Shown here: positions 25,745-35,706 of the stretch, piece by piece
How positions within the stretch are numbered: the stretch's first letter is position 1
How the letters are laid out: each line of letters opens with the position of its first letter
Source of the DNA: Gordoniibacillus chartarius
GTDB lineage: Bacteria; Bacillota; Bacilli; Paenibacillales; NBRC-103111
NCBI RefSeq assembly: GCF_042432825.1
Contig: NZ_JBHLWN010000067.1
Coordinates: 79,122-143,121 of the forward strand
Direction: 5' to 3'
Length of the DNA stretch: 64,000 nucleotides
Program-made: the position numbers and the translations under genes
The notes under the pieces: generated by a model
What the model was told of the DNA's origin: nothing
Seen by the model: the letters and a program-made list of their open reading frames with translations, nothing else
Databases searched by the model: none

Positions 25745-28700
25745 TTATTCGTTGATAAACTGCGCAACCTTCAGCATACGCTTCAGCATGACTGCCGTTT
25801 GGGCGCGCGTTGCTTGCTCGGACGGTACGAATTGGCCGCCCTCCATACCTTCGATGATGCTCGCCTGCACAGCCTGTGCGACAGCCGACTGTGCCCAGCT
25901 GCTGATCGCACTGCGGTCCTTGAAGGCTTCAAGCAGCTTCAAGTCCGCGCCGCTTTCCGCTTTTCCTGCAAATGCCAGCGCGCGCGAGATCATAACGGCC
26001 ATTTGTTCCCGGGTGATACGTGTATCCGGTCGGAAGCTGCCGTCTTCGAAGCCTTGTACGAGCCCAGCATTGGCAGCCGCGCCGACGGAGCCGGCAAACC
26101 AATCGCTGCCGTTTACATCTTGGAACCGTGCCGCGCCTGCGTTCTCGGTCAAGCCGAGCGCGCGGGTTACCATAGCGGCGAACTCCGCACGGGTAATTCC
26201 CTGATCCGGAGCAAAGCTTTGCCCGCTAACGCCCTTCAAGATCAGCTTGGATGCCATCAGCTCAATATCCGACTTAGCCCAATGCTGGCTTACATCGGCA
26301 AACGTCTTCTCCGTCTGTGCGACGGTGTAAATACTGTTGCCGTTCCGCATCATCGTCACGATCGTCTTGCCGTCAACGACTTGGAACGTTGCCGGTACGA
26401 AGAACATCTCTCCTGTGGCCGGATCGTATAGAACAGCCGTCGTTCTCGCCGGGTCTACCGATTGGCCGACTTCAATCGTACGGGATACGTAAATGGAGCC
26501 GAACTCCTTCACTTCCTGCGATTTGCCGCCCGCCTCGACCGATACGCTGAATTCAACCGGTGTGCCGAGCAGCGTCAGGCCGGATTGTTTTGCCTTATCG
26601 CCGATTGTTCGGGCTTCGCTGCCTTGTACCTTTTCCATCTGCACGATGATCTGCATGTCGTGCGCCTCGGCCCCAAGCGAGCCTGCCAGCGAGTGTATAT
26701 CCAGCGCGTTCAGAGGGAGATTGTAGCTGACTCCGCCGCTCCGAATGGACACAATCGTGTCAGGGGCCTTCTGCACCGCATTAACCAGAGCCGCTGCCGG
26801 CAGTGCCGCCAATACTTTGGACGCATCGGCTGTATTGCTCTGAATGACCAGTATGTGACCGTTCCGTCCTGCTGCGGCCAGTGCCTCCGTCAACGCTTCG
26901 GCACTCACTTCCAGCTTCGTAACGATACTGCCGTCCGGAAGCGCTTCTTTGGTTTCGTTTGCCTTCACCGGTGTTCCGTTTCCGTTCGGCTTCGGATTTG
27001 GCGCTGGTTTATTACCGGTCGTCGGTGGTGTTTGCGGCTGATCGGATTCCGGCTGCGGATCTCCCTCTGAATATTCCTGGTTCGTATAGATCTTCAACTC
27101 CGGCCCGTTCGCCGACCAGTTGCCGGCCGCATCTCCGGCTTCGACCTTGAAAGCGTACATAGTGTTCGGGCTTAGCCCAATCACCTCATAGGTCGTACCC
27201 GTTACCGTAGCTATAACGACACCATTTTGAAGCACGTTGTACTTCGTCACGCCGACGTTATCCGTTGCTCCGGTCCAGTTCAGCCTCAGCGAGCTCGTTT
27301 CCACCTCCAATGCCGTCAAGCTGCCGTCCGTCCATACCGGCGCAGCCACATCCGACTCTACAACGACAGCGGTTATCACCGTCAACTCCGGCCCGTTTGC
27401 CGACCAGTTGCCGGCCGCATCCCCGGCTACAACCTTGAACGCGAACATAGTGTTCGGGCTTAACCCGCTCACCTCATACGTCGTACCCGTTACCGTAGCT
27501 ATAACGACACCATTTTGAAGCACGTTGTACTTCGTCACGCCGACGTTATCCGTTGCTCCGGTCCAGTTCAGCCTCAGCGAGCTCGTTCCGACCTCCGATG
27601 CCGTCAAGCTGCCGTCCGTCCATACCGGCGCAGCCACATCCGGCAAAGTCCCGCCGTCTCCCGTCGTAAACTGCCAAATGCTCGACATGCTTCTGCCCGT
27701 GTATACGTCCTCCGCAACGGTATACCAGCCGTACGTCGAACGCGTGCCCAGCCCGTTCCACGATACCGACGCTTGCTGGCCTGCAGCTACGTGCTCCTGG
27801 ACTCCGATACGCTGATCGGTATACACGTTCACGCCCATATAGTCGGTAGCGACCCGCTTCGTCTTCGGCTTCAGATCAACATCCAGCGAGAACTCGTCCT
27901 TGCCCGGGGACTCCGCCGGATCGTAGAAGTTGTAATCGTCCAAGTAAGGCGAGTATGTCTTCACATGCATTTTGTTGTTCGCAATATCGAATTGCAGCAG
28001 ACGAATGTAACCTTGTCCGCCTTCCGGTCCGCCCTGATAGTCGGCCAGCATCTGATACACCTTACGGTCATTCACGCCGTCGCCGTTGTCATCCATCTCG
28101 TCAACCAACAGCTCGGCATCGTGATAGTGACCGGACAGCACGGCGAACACATTCTTGTTCGGCTTCACGACTTCCTCGAAAATTTTATCCGCAATCGGCG
28201 CCCGGTTGCCCGACACCAGCAAGAACTCGTGGAAGTTCAGAACGGCCTTCCGATCCGGATGCTCGGAGAGCACCTTGTTCATCCATTCGATATCGGAATC
28301 GCGGATCCCCCAGCCCATGTAGATGAATATAAAATCATTGCCATCCGACGACACCAAATCGTAATGCCCGCGGTTGTTGTCGATCGATCCGCCCCAAGTC
28401 GGCTGATTCTTGAACCGGTCTTCCCCGAAATACTTCCAATACTGGTCGTACGCGCCGGCCTTGCCCGCTACGTCGTGGTTGCCCGCCAGTACACCGTAAG
28501 GAATGCCGGCGTTCTCCAGCACCTTCATATCAGCGTCGGCCCGCTCCCACTGAATCGGCTTATCGGCCTCGTCGACAATGTCGCCCGTGTGCGCCACATA
28601 TTTAATTTTCTTGGCTTCTTTATTCTCGGCAATCCAGTTCACAATCTTTTCGTAAATGTGCGGGTAGCTCTCGGAATAATACTGCGTATCCGACATCCAG

Positions 28701-31700
28701 ACGAACGAAAAATCGTAGTTATCCTCCGTGACCGGCAGCTCGTCCTGTACCATAACCTGCAGCATGCGGCCTTCCGCATAGTCACCCGCTTGAATCCAGG
28801 CGCTCAGCTCGAAGTCTTCCGTACCCGCTACGTGGGAGTCGACCGGCTTCCACTGCTGCAGCGACGGACTCCATACGTACATGCTCACCTTACGGCCTTC
28901 CAGCGAATTGCCCTTCCAGCTCAGCTCAACGGCGTCGGTCGCCTTGACCGTCTCGTCCAGCTTGACCTGGAAGCGATGATAAGGGAATTGCGTGACCGCA
29001 TCATCAATCAAGTACTTCCCGTCCGCCGCACGAACCTTGTCGTAATCCTCAGCGGCAAACGCCGTTTCCCCGGCCGGCACCTTCATTCTCGGAGGCTCGA
29101 CGTCAACGGCATTCCGGTAGCCGCTGAACGAGCTTCCCGCCGATGCCGCATCATGCGTGAACCCTTGGTAGAACGATACATTCAAGTTATCGCCGGTCGG
29201 ATCGGCCACCTTGACCGTGAGCACTGCAGAGGTGCTCACTCCCGTTTGGCCGGCAAGCGGCGCGACGAGCTCCGGCTTCAGCGGATTTTCATCCGGAACT
29301 TGGAACGGCACTACTTTGCTTGCCGCATTCCCGACTTTGTCTACCGCGCTGATCCGCAGTGTATGCGATCCAGGCGCAAGCTTCGACGACGCCGTCGCAT
29401 AAGGCAGCGTAATCGGGTCCTCATCCAGCCAAGCTTCCACTTTCTCCACGCCTGCCAGCGCATCGCTCACATCTGCAGCAATGGTGAAGGCACCGCGGTA
29501 CAGCTTGCCTTCTTCAATCGAAGGCACAACGGCTGGGGCCGTATTATCCACCTGAATGCGGGCTGTCTTCGTTCCGTGTACGGCATGGCTGACCGATACC
29601 GTATGTTCGCCGTCAGCCGCCGAACGCGTATCCCATGCATAAGCCTTGGAAGCCAGCTTCTCTTCCGGGATCATAAAGTTGAAGTCGATGAACGGGTTCT
29701 TGCCTGCACTGTCCCCCATCCGGATCACAGCTTCCCGGTCGGTATATCTGGCATCGTACAGCTCCGTGCCGTCTGACAGAACGAGACGAACGTTTCTGAT
29801 GTCGAAATCGTCTTTATTTTCCTCCTCGCGGTTGTCGAAAGGAGACGCCTTCGTTCCCGCCCGGATGGAGATCACATTGCTGCCGCTCTTCAAACGGTCC
29901 ACCTGGATCGGCACCGTCAGCGTAATGTAATCGTTAATCGTATCGTCGAAGATTTGCAAAATCTCCTCGCCCATCGTGACGCCATTCTTGAAGTAGTAGT
30001 TCACCCCGGTCACGTCGAAGGCAAAATACGCATCCTTCTCAACCGCCGCATATACGCCGTCCGTCGTTTGGCTGCCGTCAATGGACAGCTGCAGCTCGGA
30101 CACAGGCGCATGCTCCGAAGTACCTTTCAAAATGCGGGTTCCGGACAAAATCTCGCCATCCGCGACATTCAGGCGCAGCTCCGAACGGTCCGGCCCTCCG
30201 GTCACGTTGATGCGGTACGTTTCGGTTGTAAGCTCATTCCTGCCGTCGCTGATCACAAAATAATAATCCACATGCGCCCGCCCGATCAGCTCCGGCGCGT
30301 ACACTTTGTAGTGGTAATACGTGTCGGCAAAGCTTTCCGCCAAATATCGCTTCGTATACTCGCTTTGCAAATTCGTCTTGTAATAGAGCGCTACCGACTT
30401 CACACCGTTCGCATCCAGCGCCTCGCCGATGATCTCCAGATTTTGCGACTGGTCGATCGCCGTCACGTCGGTCAAATTGTTGAACGTCGGCTCGATCGAA
30501 TCCGCCGGGAGCGTGACCGGAACGATCGGCACCTGCTGCGGCTCGACCCGCCCCGGCGTCGCGGCCAAGAGCCCGGCGCTATACTTGATCATCTTCGTGT
30601 CGCCGGTAGGCGCATATTTGTAGAAAATGCCCTTGTTCGCTACCGTCTCCGCATCCGTGTCATAGTATGCGGCCGACAGCTCTTTCCGGGTATTCGTAGC
30701 GATCACGATGCCGCGGTCGCCGCCGTTGGCCATGCCGCCGCTGTACATTTTGAAGATGTTCTCATTCTCGACAAGGCTGGTGCCATACAACGCGTTAAAA
30801 TCGGCCACCGTCTTCGCCGTATTCTGCGCGTTAATAATCCAGAATACAGCCGTCTGACGGGAAGGGATCAGCATATCCTCGCGGTCCGTCGGCCAGACGA
30901 CATCCGCATCGGGACCCGAGCTGGTGTACCGGTACTGGATCTTGTAATCCTTCAGATTGATCGTCTCGGTTGTATTGTTGTAAATCTCGATAAACTCGTA
31001 GCCGTCCGCACTGCCGACATTCGTCGAATCCGGAACGAGCTCGGTGATAAGCAGCGGCGGGAGTTTGGAGAAGTCGACGGCCCCCGTCGAAATCTGCACG
31101 ATGTACTCGGCCGTCTTGACCGTATCCTGATCGTCCTGCGCCTGGACATAGTACTGAAGCTCCGTCTCGGTTAACGCCGACTTCGCAATCGTCCCCGAAT
31201 ACGTGTTGTCCGGCCCGGCTGTCATCACGACCGGCTGGAACGAAGATGCACTCGGAACTTTATAATAAACCGCTGCCGCTACCGGGCCGTTGTCCGGATC
31301 GGTAATACGGGCCGTGACGACCAGATCGTTGTCGATGCTGCCCTTAGTCACCGGCGTATGCTCGATGACCGGCAGCTTATTCAGCGGCTTGGCAGGCTGC
31401 GCCGGCAGCAAGTCCGGTTCGACGGTTCCCGGCGTCGCCGCAATGGTGCCCGCCCCGGCTTGCATCGCCATCTGATTCGAGCCGTCCGTCGGGTACCGGT
31501 AGAAAATGCCCTTGTTCGCTACAGTCTGATTATCGTTGTCATAATACGCCTCGGCGATTTCTTTACCGGCTTTGGAGGCGATCACGATTTTGCGTTTGCC
31601 GCCGTTCGCCATGCCGCCCCCGCCGTCAATGCGGAACAGGTTGACGTTCTCGACAAGAGACGTTCCATAGATCGAATTAAAGCTCGCTGCAGTTGAGTCG

Positions 31701-32911
31701 GCATTACTGCCGTTCATGATCCAGAATACGAGCGGCTTCATCGGCTCAAGAACCGCTTGAGACGGAAGCTCCCATACGCCGTCCGGCGTATCGCTGTTCG
31801 TGTACCGGTACAGCAGCCGGTAGTCGCTCAGTGCGATCGGCTTCGTCGTATTGTTGTAAATTTCGACGAATTCATAACCGTCTCCGGATCCGACATTCGT
31901 CGTATCGGGCACAAGCTCCGTAATCAGCATCGCAGGCACCTTGGTAAAATCAAACGTCGCCCCATTCACCGCAACCGTATACGTATCGGTCGTTACCGTG
32001 TGAGCGGCATCTTTAGCCTGAATGTAGTACTGAAGCTCCGGCTCGGTCAGCACTTCCTTGGCGATGAGCGCCGAGTACGTCGATCCGGTTACACTGCTCA
32101 TCGGCAGCGCCGTAAAGCTTGACTGCGACGTCTTCTTGTAATAGACACTCGCACTAACGGAGTCCTCTGCATCCGTAATCGACGCCGAGATCGTCAGATC
32201 CGTACCGGCACTCGCCTCCGTCACCGGCGTATGGGCAATGACCGGAGGCTCATTCGCCGGCGGGTCCGGTAAAATGACACGTTCGGCCGGTATCTGAGCA
32301 AGGTCCAGCGAGCCCGGAGTCGGAGCCGACTTGATCGCATGCTTCGCCATGTCGACGCCGCTCGCAGGCAGCTTGAAATGAACGCCCAAGCCCTCTGCGA
32401 TTTCCGTCGCTGCATAGCCGGACTTGGCAATTTCAACACCGGCTTTACTCTTGATGACGACAGCACGGGCCGCCGTATTGGAAAACCCGTTGAAGCCCGC
32501 CACATCCGTCACCTGGCTGGCCGTCAAGCTAACGCCGTATTTCGCGTTGAAGGCCGCCAAATCGTTTTTCGGTGAAGCATTGTTATACCAAAACACCATC
32601 ACCTGCTGCGGCGCCAGCATCGTGTTGTCGGCAAACGTGAACGGTACGTCCGGCGTCGTCGCCGGATTCGGATACCGGTACAGGAACGTATAATCGTTAA
32701 GACGGAGCGTCTGATTGGAATTGTTGTATACCTCGAAAAACTCGAAGCTGTCCGTTCCGACGACATCGGGGTGAATCTCCGTCACGAACAGCTCCGGCGC
32801 CGATTGGCCCGCATCCGCCGCAGCGGTAGTACCGATTGGAACAATTGCACTGAACAGCATGCACCATAATGTAACGATAGAAATCCATTTGTTGCTCGTT
32901 CGACTCCTCAT
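25745..32911 (-). CDS. Giant SLH protein with three lamin-tail domains, metallophosphoesterase and FN3 repeats
   Basis: 2388 residues with signal peptide (cleavage near 33). Three lamin-tail-like domains lie near 38-190, 320-480 and 610-770 (each with a FEIYNNT-like core), followed by Ig-like regions. A calcineurin-like metallophosphoesterase spans about 1400-1660 (WMSDTQYY, HTGDIVDEAD, LAGNHDVAG, NFHEFL, SGHYHDAE). Two nearly identical FN3 domains follow (about 1757-1940), then a pre-SLH domain (1975-2190) and three SLH repeats (2200-2388). ATG 32911 has GAGGGA eight bases upstream. It starts 16 bp after the HupE-like gene and is probably cotranscribed with it. Likely a surface phosphoesterase; substrate unknown. 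Confidence 0.88.
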   Translation of the reverse strand: MRSRTSNKWISIVTLWCMLFSAIVPIGTTAAADAGQSAPELFVTEIHPDVVGTDSFEFFEVYNNSNQTLRLNDYTFLYRYPNPATTPDVPFTFADNTMLAPQQVMVFWYNNASPKNDLAAFNAKYGVSLTASQVTDVAGFNGFSNTAARAVVIKSKAGVEIAKSGYAATEIAEGLGVHFKLPASGVDMAKHAIKSAPTPGSLDLAQIPAERVILPDPPANEPPVIAHTPVTEASAGTDLTISASITDAEDSVSASVYYKKTSQSSFTALPMSSVTGSTYSALIAKEVLTEPELQYYIQAKDAAHTVTTDTYTVAVNGATFDFTKVPAMLITELVPDTTNVGSGDGYEFVEIYNNTTKPIALSDYRLLYRYTNSDTPDGVWELPSQAVLEPMKPLVFWIMNGSNADSTAASFNSIYGTSLVENVNLFRIDGGGGMANGGKRKIVIASKAGKEIAEAYYDNDNQTVANKGIFYRYPTDGSNQMAMQAGAGTIAATPGTVEPDLLPAQPAKPLNKLPVIEHTPVTKGSIDNDLVVTARITDPDNGPVAAAVYYKVPSASSFQPVVMTAGPDNTYSGTIAKSALTETELQYYVQAQDDQDTVKTAEYIVQISTGAVDFSKLPPLLITELVPDSTNVGSADGYEFIEIYNNTTETINLKDYKIQYRYTSSGPDADVVWPTDREDMLIPSRQTAVFWIINAQNTAKTVADFNALYGTSLVENENIFKMYSGGMANGGDRGIVIATNTRKELSAAYYDTDAETVANKGIFYKYAPTGDTKMIKYSAGLLAATPGRVEPQQVPIVPVTLPADSIEPTFNNLTDVTAIDQSQNLEIIGEALDANGVKSVALYYKTNLQSEYTKRYLAESFADTYYHYKVYAPELIGRAHVDYYFVISDGRNELTTETYRINVTGGPDRSELRLNVADGEILSGTRILKGTSEHAPVSELQLSIDGSQTTDGVYAAVEKDAYFAFDVTGVNYYFKNGVTMGEEILQIFDDTINDYITLTVPIQVDRLKSGSNVISIRAGTKASPFDNREEENKDDFDIRNVRLVLSDGTELYDARYTDREAVIRMGDSAGKNPFIDFNFMIPEEKLASKAYAWDTRSAADGEHTVSVSHAVHGTKTARIQVDNTAPAVVPSIEEGKLYRGAFTIAADVSDALAGVEKVEAWLDEDPITLPYATASSKLAPGSHTLRISAVDKVGNAASKVVPFQVPDENPLKPELVAPLAGQTGVSTSAVLTVKVADPTGDNLNVSFYQGFTHDAASAGSSFSGYRNAVDVEPPRMKVPAGETAFAAEDYDKVRAADGKYLIDDAVTQFPYHRFQVKLDETVKATDAVELSWKGNSLEGRKVSMYVWSPSLQQWKPVDSHVAGTEDFELSAWIQAGDYAEGRMLQVMVQDELPVTEDNYDFSFVWMSDTQYYSESYPHIYEKIVNWIAENKEAKKIKYVAHTGDIVDEADKPIQWERADADMKVLENAGIPYGVLAGNHDVAGKAGAYDQYWKYFGEDRFKNQPTWGGSIDNNRGHYDLVSSDGNDFIFIYMGWGIRDSDIEWMNKVLSEHPDRKAVLNFHEFLLVSGNRAPIADKIFEEVVKPNKNVFAVLSGHYHDAELLVDEMDDNGDGVNDRKVYQMLADYQGGPEGGQGYIRLLQFDIANNKMHVKTYSPYLDDYNFYDPAESPGKDEFSLDVDLKPKTKRVATDYMGVNVYTDQRIGVQEHVAAGQQASVSWNGLGTRSTYGWYTVAEDVYTGRSMSSIWQFTTGDGGTLPDVAAPVWTDGSLTASEVGTSSLRLNWTGATDNVGVTKYNVLQNGVVIATVTGTTYEVSGLSPNTMFAFKVVAGDAAGNWSANGPELTVITAVVVESDVAAPVWTDGSLTALEVETSSLRLNWTGATDNVGVTKYNVLQNGVVIATVTGTTYEVIGLSPNTMYAFKVEAGDAAGNWSANGPELKIYTNQEYSEGDPQPESDQPQTPPTTGNKPAPNPKPNGNGTPVKANETKEALPDGSIVTKLEVSAEALTEALAAAGRNGHILVIQSNTADASKVLAALPAAALVNAVQKAPDTIVSIRSGGVSYNLPLNALDIHSLAGSLGAEAHDMQIIVQMEKVQGSEARTIGDKAKQSGLTLLGTPVEFSVSVEAGGKSQEVKEFGSIYVSRTIEVGQSVDPARTTAVLYDPATGEMFFVPATFQVVDGKTIVTMMRNGNSIYTVAQTEKTFADVSQHWAKSDIELMASKLILKGVSGQSFAPDQGITRAEFAAMVTRALGLTENAGAARFQDVNGSDWFAGSVGAAANAGLVQGFEDGSFRPDTRITREQMAVMISRALAFAGKAESGADLKLLEAFKDRSAISSWAQSAVAQAVQASIIEGMEGGQFVPSEQATRAQTAVMLKRMLKVAQFINE
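27094..27644 (-). repeat. 288-bp tandem duplication encoding two FN3 domains
   Basis: Copies at 27094-27356 and 27382-27644 differ at only a few bases over about 263 bp, with period 288 bp (96 codons). Each encodes one FN3 domain (LRLNWTGATDNVGVTKYNVL). The near identity points to a recent duplication or ongoing gene conversion. Confidence 0.9.
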
Positions 32912-32927
32912 GCCACATCTCCCTCTG

Positions 32928-34133
32928 TTAGAAAATCACTCGTTCGACTAGCCAATACAATCCCATCGCACCGATGATTCCGGATGCTGCATAGGTCCAC
33001 GCCGGACGCATCGTGATGCGGCGCAGTCCGAGCAGGATCGGAATAGCAACGAGCAGCACGGCAATCTGCCCCAGCTCGACGCCAAGATTGAAGGAGAACA
33101 GCGGCAGCGCAATGCCGCCCGCCATCGTCCCGTGAAGAATTTCCGCAAACCCGAAGCCATGCACCATTCCGAATGCCGCCGTTACGCCAAGCTGGCGATT
33201 TCCTGCCGGTTCCTTGACGATCCACCGCTCAACGGCAATATAGATAATGCTCAGCGCAATGAGCGGCTCGACGAGAACGGGCGACATCGAGGCCAGATTC
33301 AGCGCAGACAGCACCAGCGTGATGCTGTGCCCGACTGTAAACGCCGTCACCAGCTTCAAGGTAGGCCACCCGATTGCGCCTGCGGCGAGCAGCAGACCGA
33401 CAACGAAGAGCATATGGTCCGGTCCCGACCATATATGCTTCATGCCCATGACTGCATACTCGCGGAAGATCACGGTCCATGGAGCGTCCGCAGCAGCGGC
33501 CGGCGTCGGGCCGGACGACGCTTCGGCTGCTTGTCCGGCTCCGGCTCCGGTGCCTGAAGATGCTGCAGCGCCGCCTTTGACGCCCTCGATTTGAATAATG
33601 TTGTTGCTGCTGTTGATCACTTGGACGATCGTCTGCTCGCCGATCCGAATCGTCGCGAAGCTGCGATGATCCGCATTGGTTCCGTCGTACATGTTGTACT
33701 GCACCATGTAGCGCTGTACAGGGACACTGAAAGCGTAGCGAATGTCCAGCTCGATCATCGTCATCTTCGCCTTCTCGGCGTGCATCGCAGCAGCCAGCTC
33801 TCCGTCGGCCACCTTCCCGTTCCCGGTCACGACCAGCCGATCGTTAACCAGCTCGTTCAGCGGCTCAGCCGCTCCCTTCAGCTCTTGCTCGGACAGCTTG
33901 CCGTCTCCGTTCCTATCAATGATTGGAAGGGCTTCCAATAATTCCTTCTCCAGCAGGTAAAGTTTGTATTGCAGCGACTTCTCCCCTACCGTCAAGTCGG
34001 AATATCCCGTCGAGCTGAAATGAGCGGAGGCCGTTCCCCCGGCGGCCAGCATCATGCAAAGGATAGCCAGTACCGCAGCCGCATGCCGCAAACCGCCCAG
34101 CCTCCTCGGTCCTTGTCTTGCTATATAGGTCAT
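32928..34133 (-). CDS. HupE/UreJ-type membrane protein with EF-hand ectodomain
   Basis: About 401 residues: a signal peptide, an ectodomain of roughly 160 residues containing an EF-hand-like loop (DRNGDGKLSEQEL), a Gly/Ala linker, and a C-terminal six-helix HupE/UreJ_2 domain. That domain carries MKHIWSGPDHMLFVVGL, FTVGHSITL and MVHGFGFAE, whose His/Asp residues are the putative metal-binding set. HupE/UreJ proteins are nickel or cobalt permeases in hydrogenase and urease systems; that role is unproven here. ATG 34133 sits directly after GGGAGG; TTG 34091, nine bases after AGGAGG, is an alternative start. The next gene downstream is the metallophosphoesterase SLH protein. Confidence 0.85.
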   Translation of the reverse strand: MTYIARQGPRRLGGLRHAAAVLAILCMMLAAGGTASAHFSSTGYSDLTVGEKSLQYKLYLLEKELLEALPIIDRNGDGKLSEQELKGAAEPLNELVNDRLVVTGNGKVADGELAAAMHAEKAKMTMIELDIRYAFSVPVQRYMVQYNMYDGTNADHRSFATIRIGEQTIVQVINSSNNIIQIEGVKGGAAASSGTGAGAGQAAEASSGPTPAAAADAPWTVIFREYAVMGMKHIWSGPDHMLFVVGLLLAAGAIGWPTLKLVTAFTVGHSITLVLSALNLASMSPVLVEPLIALSIIYIAVERWIVKEPAGNRQLGVTAAFGMVHGFGFAEILHGTMAGGIALPLFSFNLGVELGQIAVLLVAIPILLGLRRITMRPAWTYAASGIIGAMGLYWLVERVIF

Positions 34134-34354
34134 CCTCCCTCGACTGCACAAAAAAAGAAGCGTATGAGCTCAAAGTCTTAAACAACCGCTATCGATCGGT
34201 TCATTAAGGGCTCCAAGTGATCTCATCGCTTCCTCGCTGTACATAAGATGTATGTGAATATCGATAATTGTAGTCGACTCATGTAAACAGATGATTAATT
34301 CAGGTTTAATAAATTGTAAATCTGACGTGAAGCCTGATGAAACCGCTCGAATTA

Positions 34355-34397
34355 ACAAGAAAACCGCCAAGCAGCCTCTATAGAAGGCACTTGGCGG
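34355..34397 (-). terminator. Rho-independent terminator after the chemoreceptor gene
   Basis: CCGCCAAG (34364-34371) pairs with CTTGGCGG (34390-34397). On the minus strand it is followed by TTTTCTTGTT. Confidence 0.85.
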
Positions 34398-34410
34398 ACA
34401 AATCGGCCGT

Positions 34411-35703
34411 TTACACCGTATACTGATGAATCACTTCGCGCAGCTCCTGCGCGACTTTGCTGAGTTCGTCGGCGGAAGCGGCAATCTCCTGCATCGAGGC
34501 GAGCTGCTGCTGAGACGACGATGATACCTGTTCGGCGTTGTCCGCGGACACCCGGGAAATGCCGACCATCTCGCTGATGGAAGCCGTAACCTGCTCCGTA
34601 CCGGCGGACATTTGCTCCGCAGCCGCCGACACCTCCTGAATCTGCTCGGTGACCTGCTGAACGGCGGCAACAATTTCCTGGAAAATAGCGCCTGTCTCCT
34701 CGATGACCCGCTTGCCCAGCTCGGCCTCTTGAACACCGGTGTGCATCTTCGCGGCGGCCCCGACGGTCTTGACTTGAATATCGTTGATCAGCCCGGTAAT
34801 TTGACCCGCGGCCGTCTTCGTCTGCTCGGCCAGCTTCTTCACTTCGGAAGCGACGACGGCGAAGCCCGCTCCATGCTCGCCGGCACGCGCCGCTTCGATC
34901 GATGCGTTCAGAGCGAGCAAGTTCGTCTGTACCGCGATCTCCGAAATTACGCTGCTGATCGAGCCGATCTCTTCCGAGCGGGAGCTGAGCAGCTCAATGA
35001 CTGCAGCAGACTCGCCGACACTCGCATGAATTTTCGTCATTTGACCGATCGCCTGTTGAATCGAAGCATTCCCGCTGCGGGCCCGGCTCTCCGCGCCCTG
35101 GGCCGCTTCGGCGACTGTGGAAGCATTCTCGGCGATACGCTGAACGCCTTGAGCCATCTCCTCCATCGCCACCGCTGCTTCCTGCGCCCCCTGAAATTGT
35201 GCGCTTACGCCGGCAGCCATTACCCCGATCGCATCGCTGATTTGGGTGCTGGCCGCAGCCGAAGTATGGGCATTCCGCGTCAGCAGCCCGGCGGATACTG
35301 CCACTTGCTCGGACACTTGCTTGCCGGTTAATATCGTCGAACGGAACGTATCGGCCATCAAATTAAACGAGGAGGCTACGACGGCCAGCTCGTCCTTCGT
35401 CTTCAGCTCGACGCGGGATAAAAGGTTGCCTTGCGCAATTTGGGTCGCAGAAGCTTCCAGCGTGTGTACGGCGCGTTTGACCGATAAATAGAACGAGATA
35501 AACAAGTAGGTCACGGCAAGCAGCACCAGACTCACGACGGCGATCAGCAGATACATCGTCGAGTTGCCCTGGTCGATTCGGCGATGCAGAATCTCCTGAA
35601 GCAGCTCAAGCTCCGTCTCGAAATGCTTGAAGGTCTGCTCGACCGGCTTGTTCAGCGTGTCAAACACCTCTTTCGGCATCGCTTTGATCGGATTCGCCGT
35701 CAC
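34411..35703 (-). pseudogene. Methyl-accepting chemotaxis protein, C-terminal part after an in-frame stop
   Basis: About 430 codons in the same frame as the upstream half, separated only by the TAA at 35707-35709 and one GTT codon. It contains the second membrane segment (YLLIAVVSLVLLAVTYLFI), HAMP, and a complete methyl-accepting signalling domain with the hairpin-tip sequence ISEIAVQTNLLALNASIEAA. The GTG at 35703 is the first possible restart, but no Shine-Dalgarno precedes it. The part would be made only by stop-codon readthrough or reinitiation. A sequencing error at one base would restore one 714-residue receptor. Confidence 0.82.
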
Positions 35704-35706
35704 AAC

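Noticed and set aside
27515..29776. A 753-codon open frame on the plus strand
   Set aside because: It lies entirely antisense to the 2388-residue SLH gene; its Arg/His-rich composition is typical of a shadow frame in GC-rich DNA.
34170..34370. A 66-codon frame on the minus strand upstream of the HupE-like gene
   Set aside because: It begins inside the chemoreceptor terminator and has no ribosome site.
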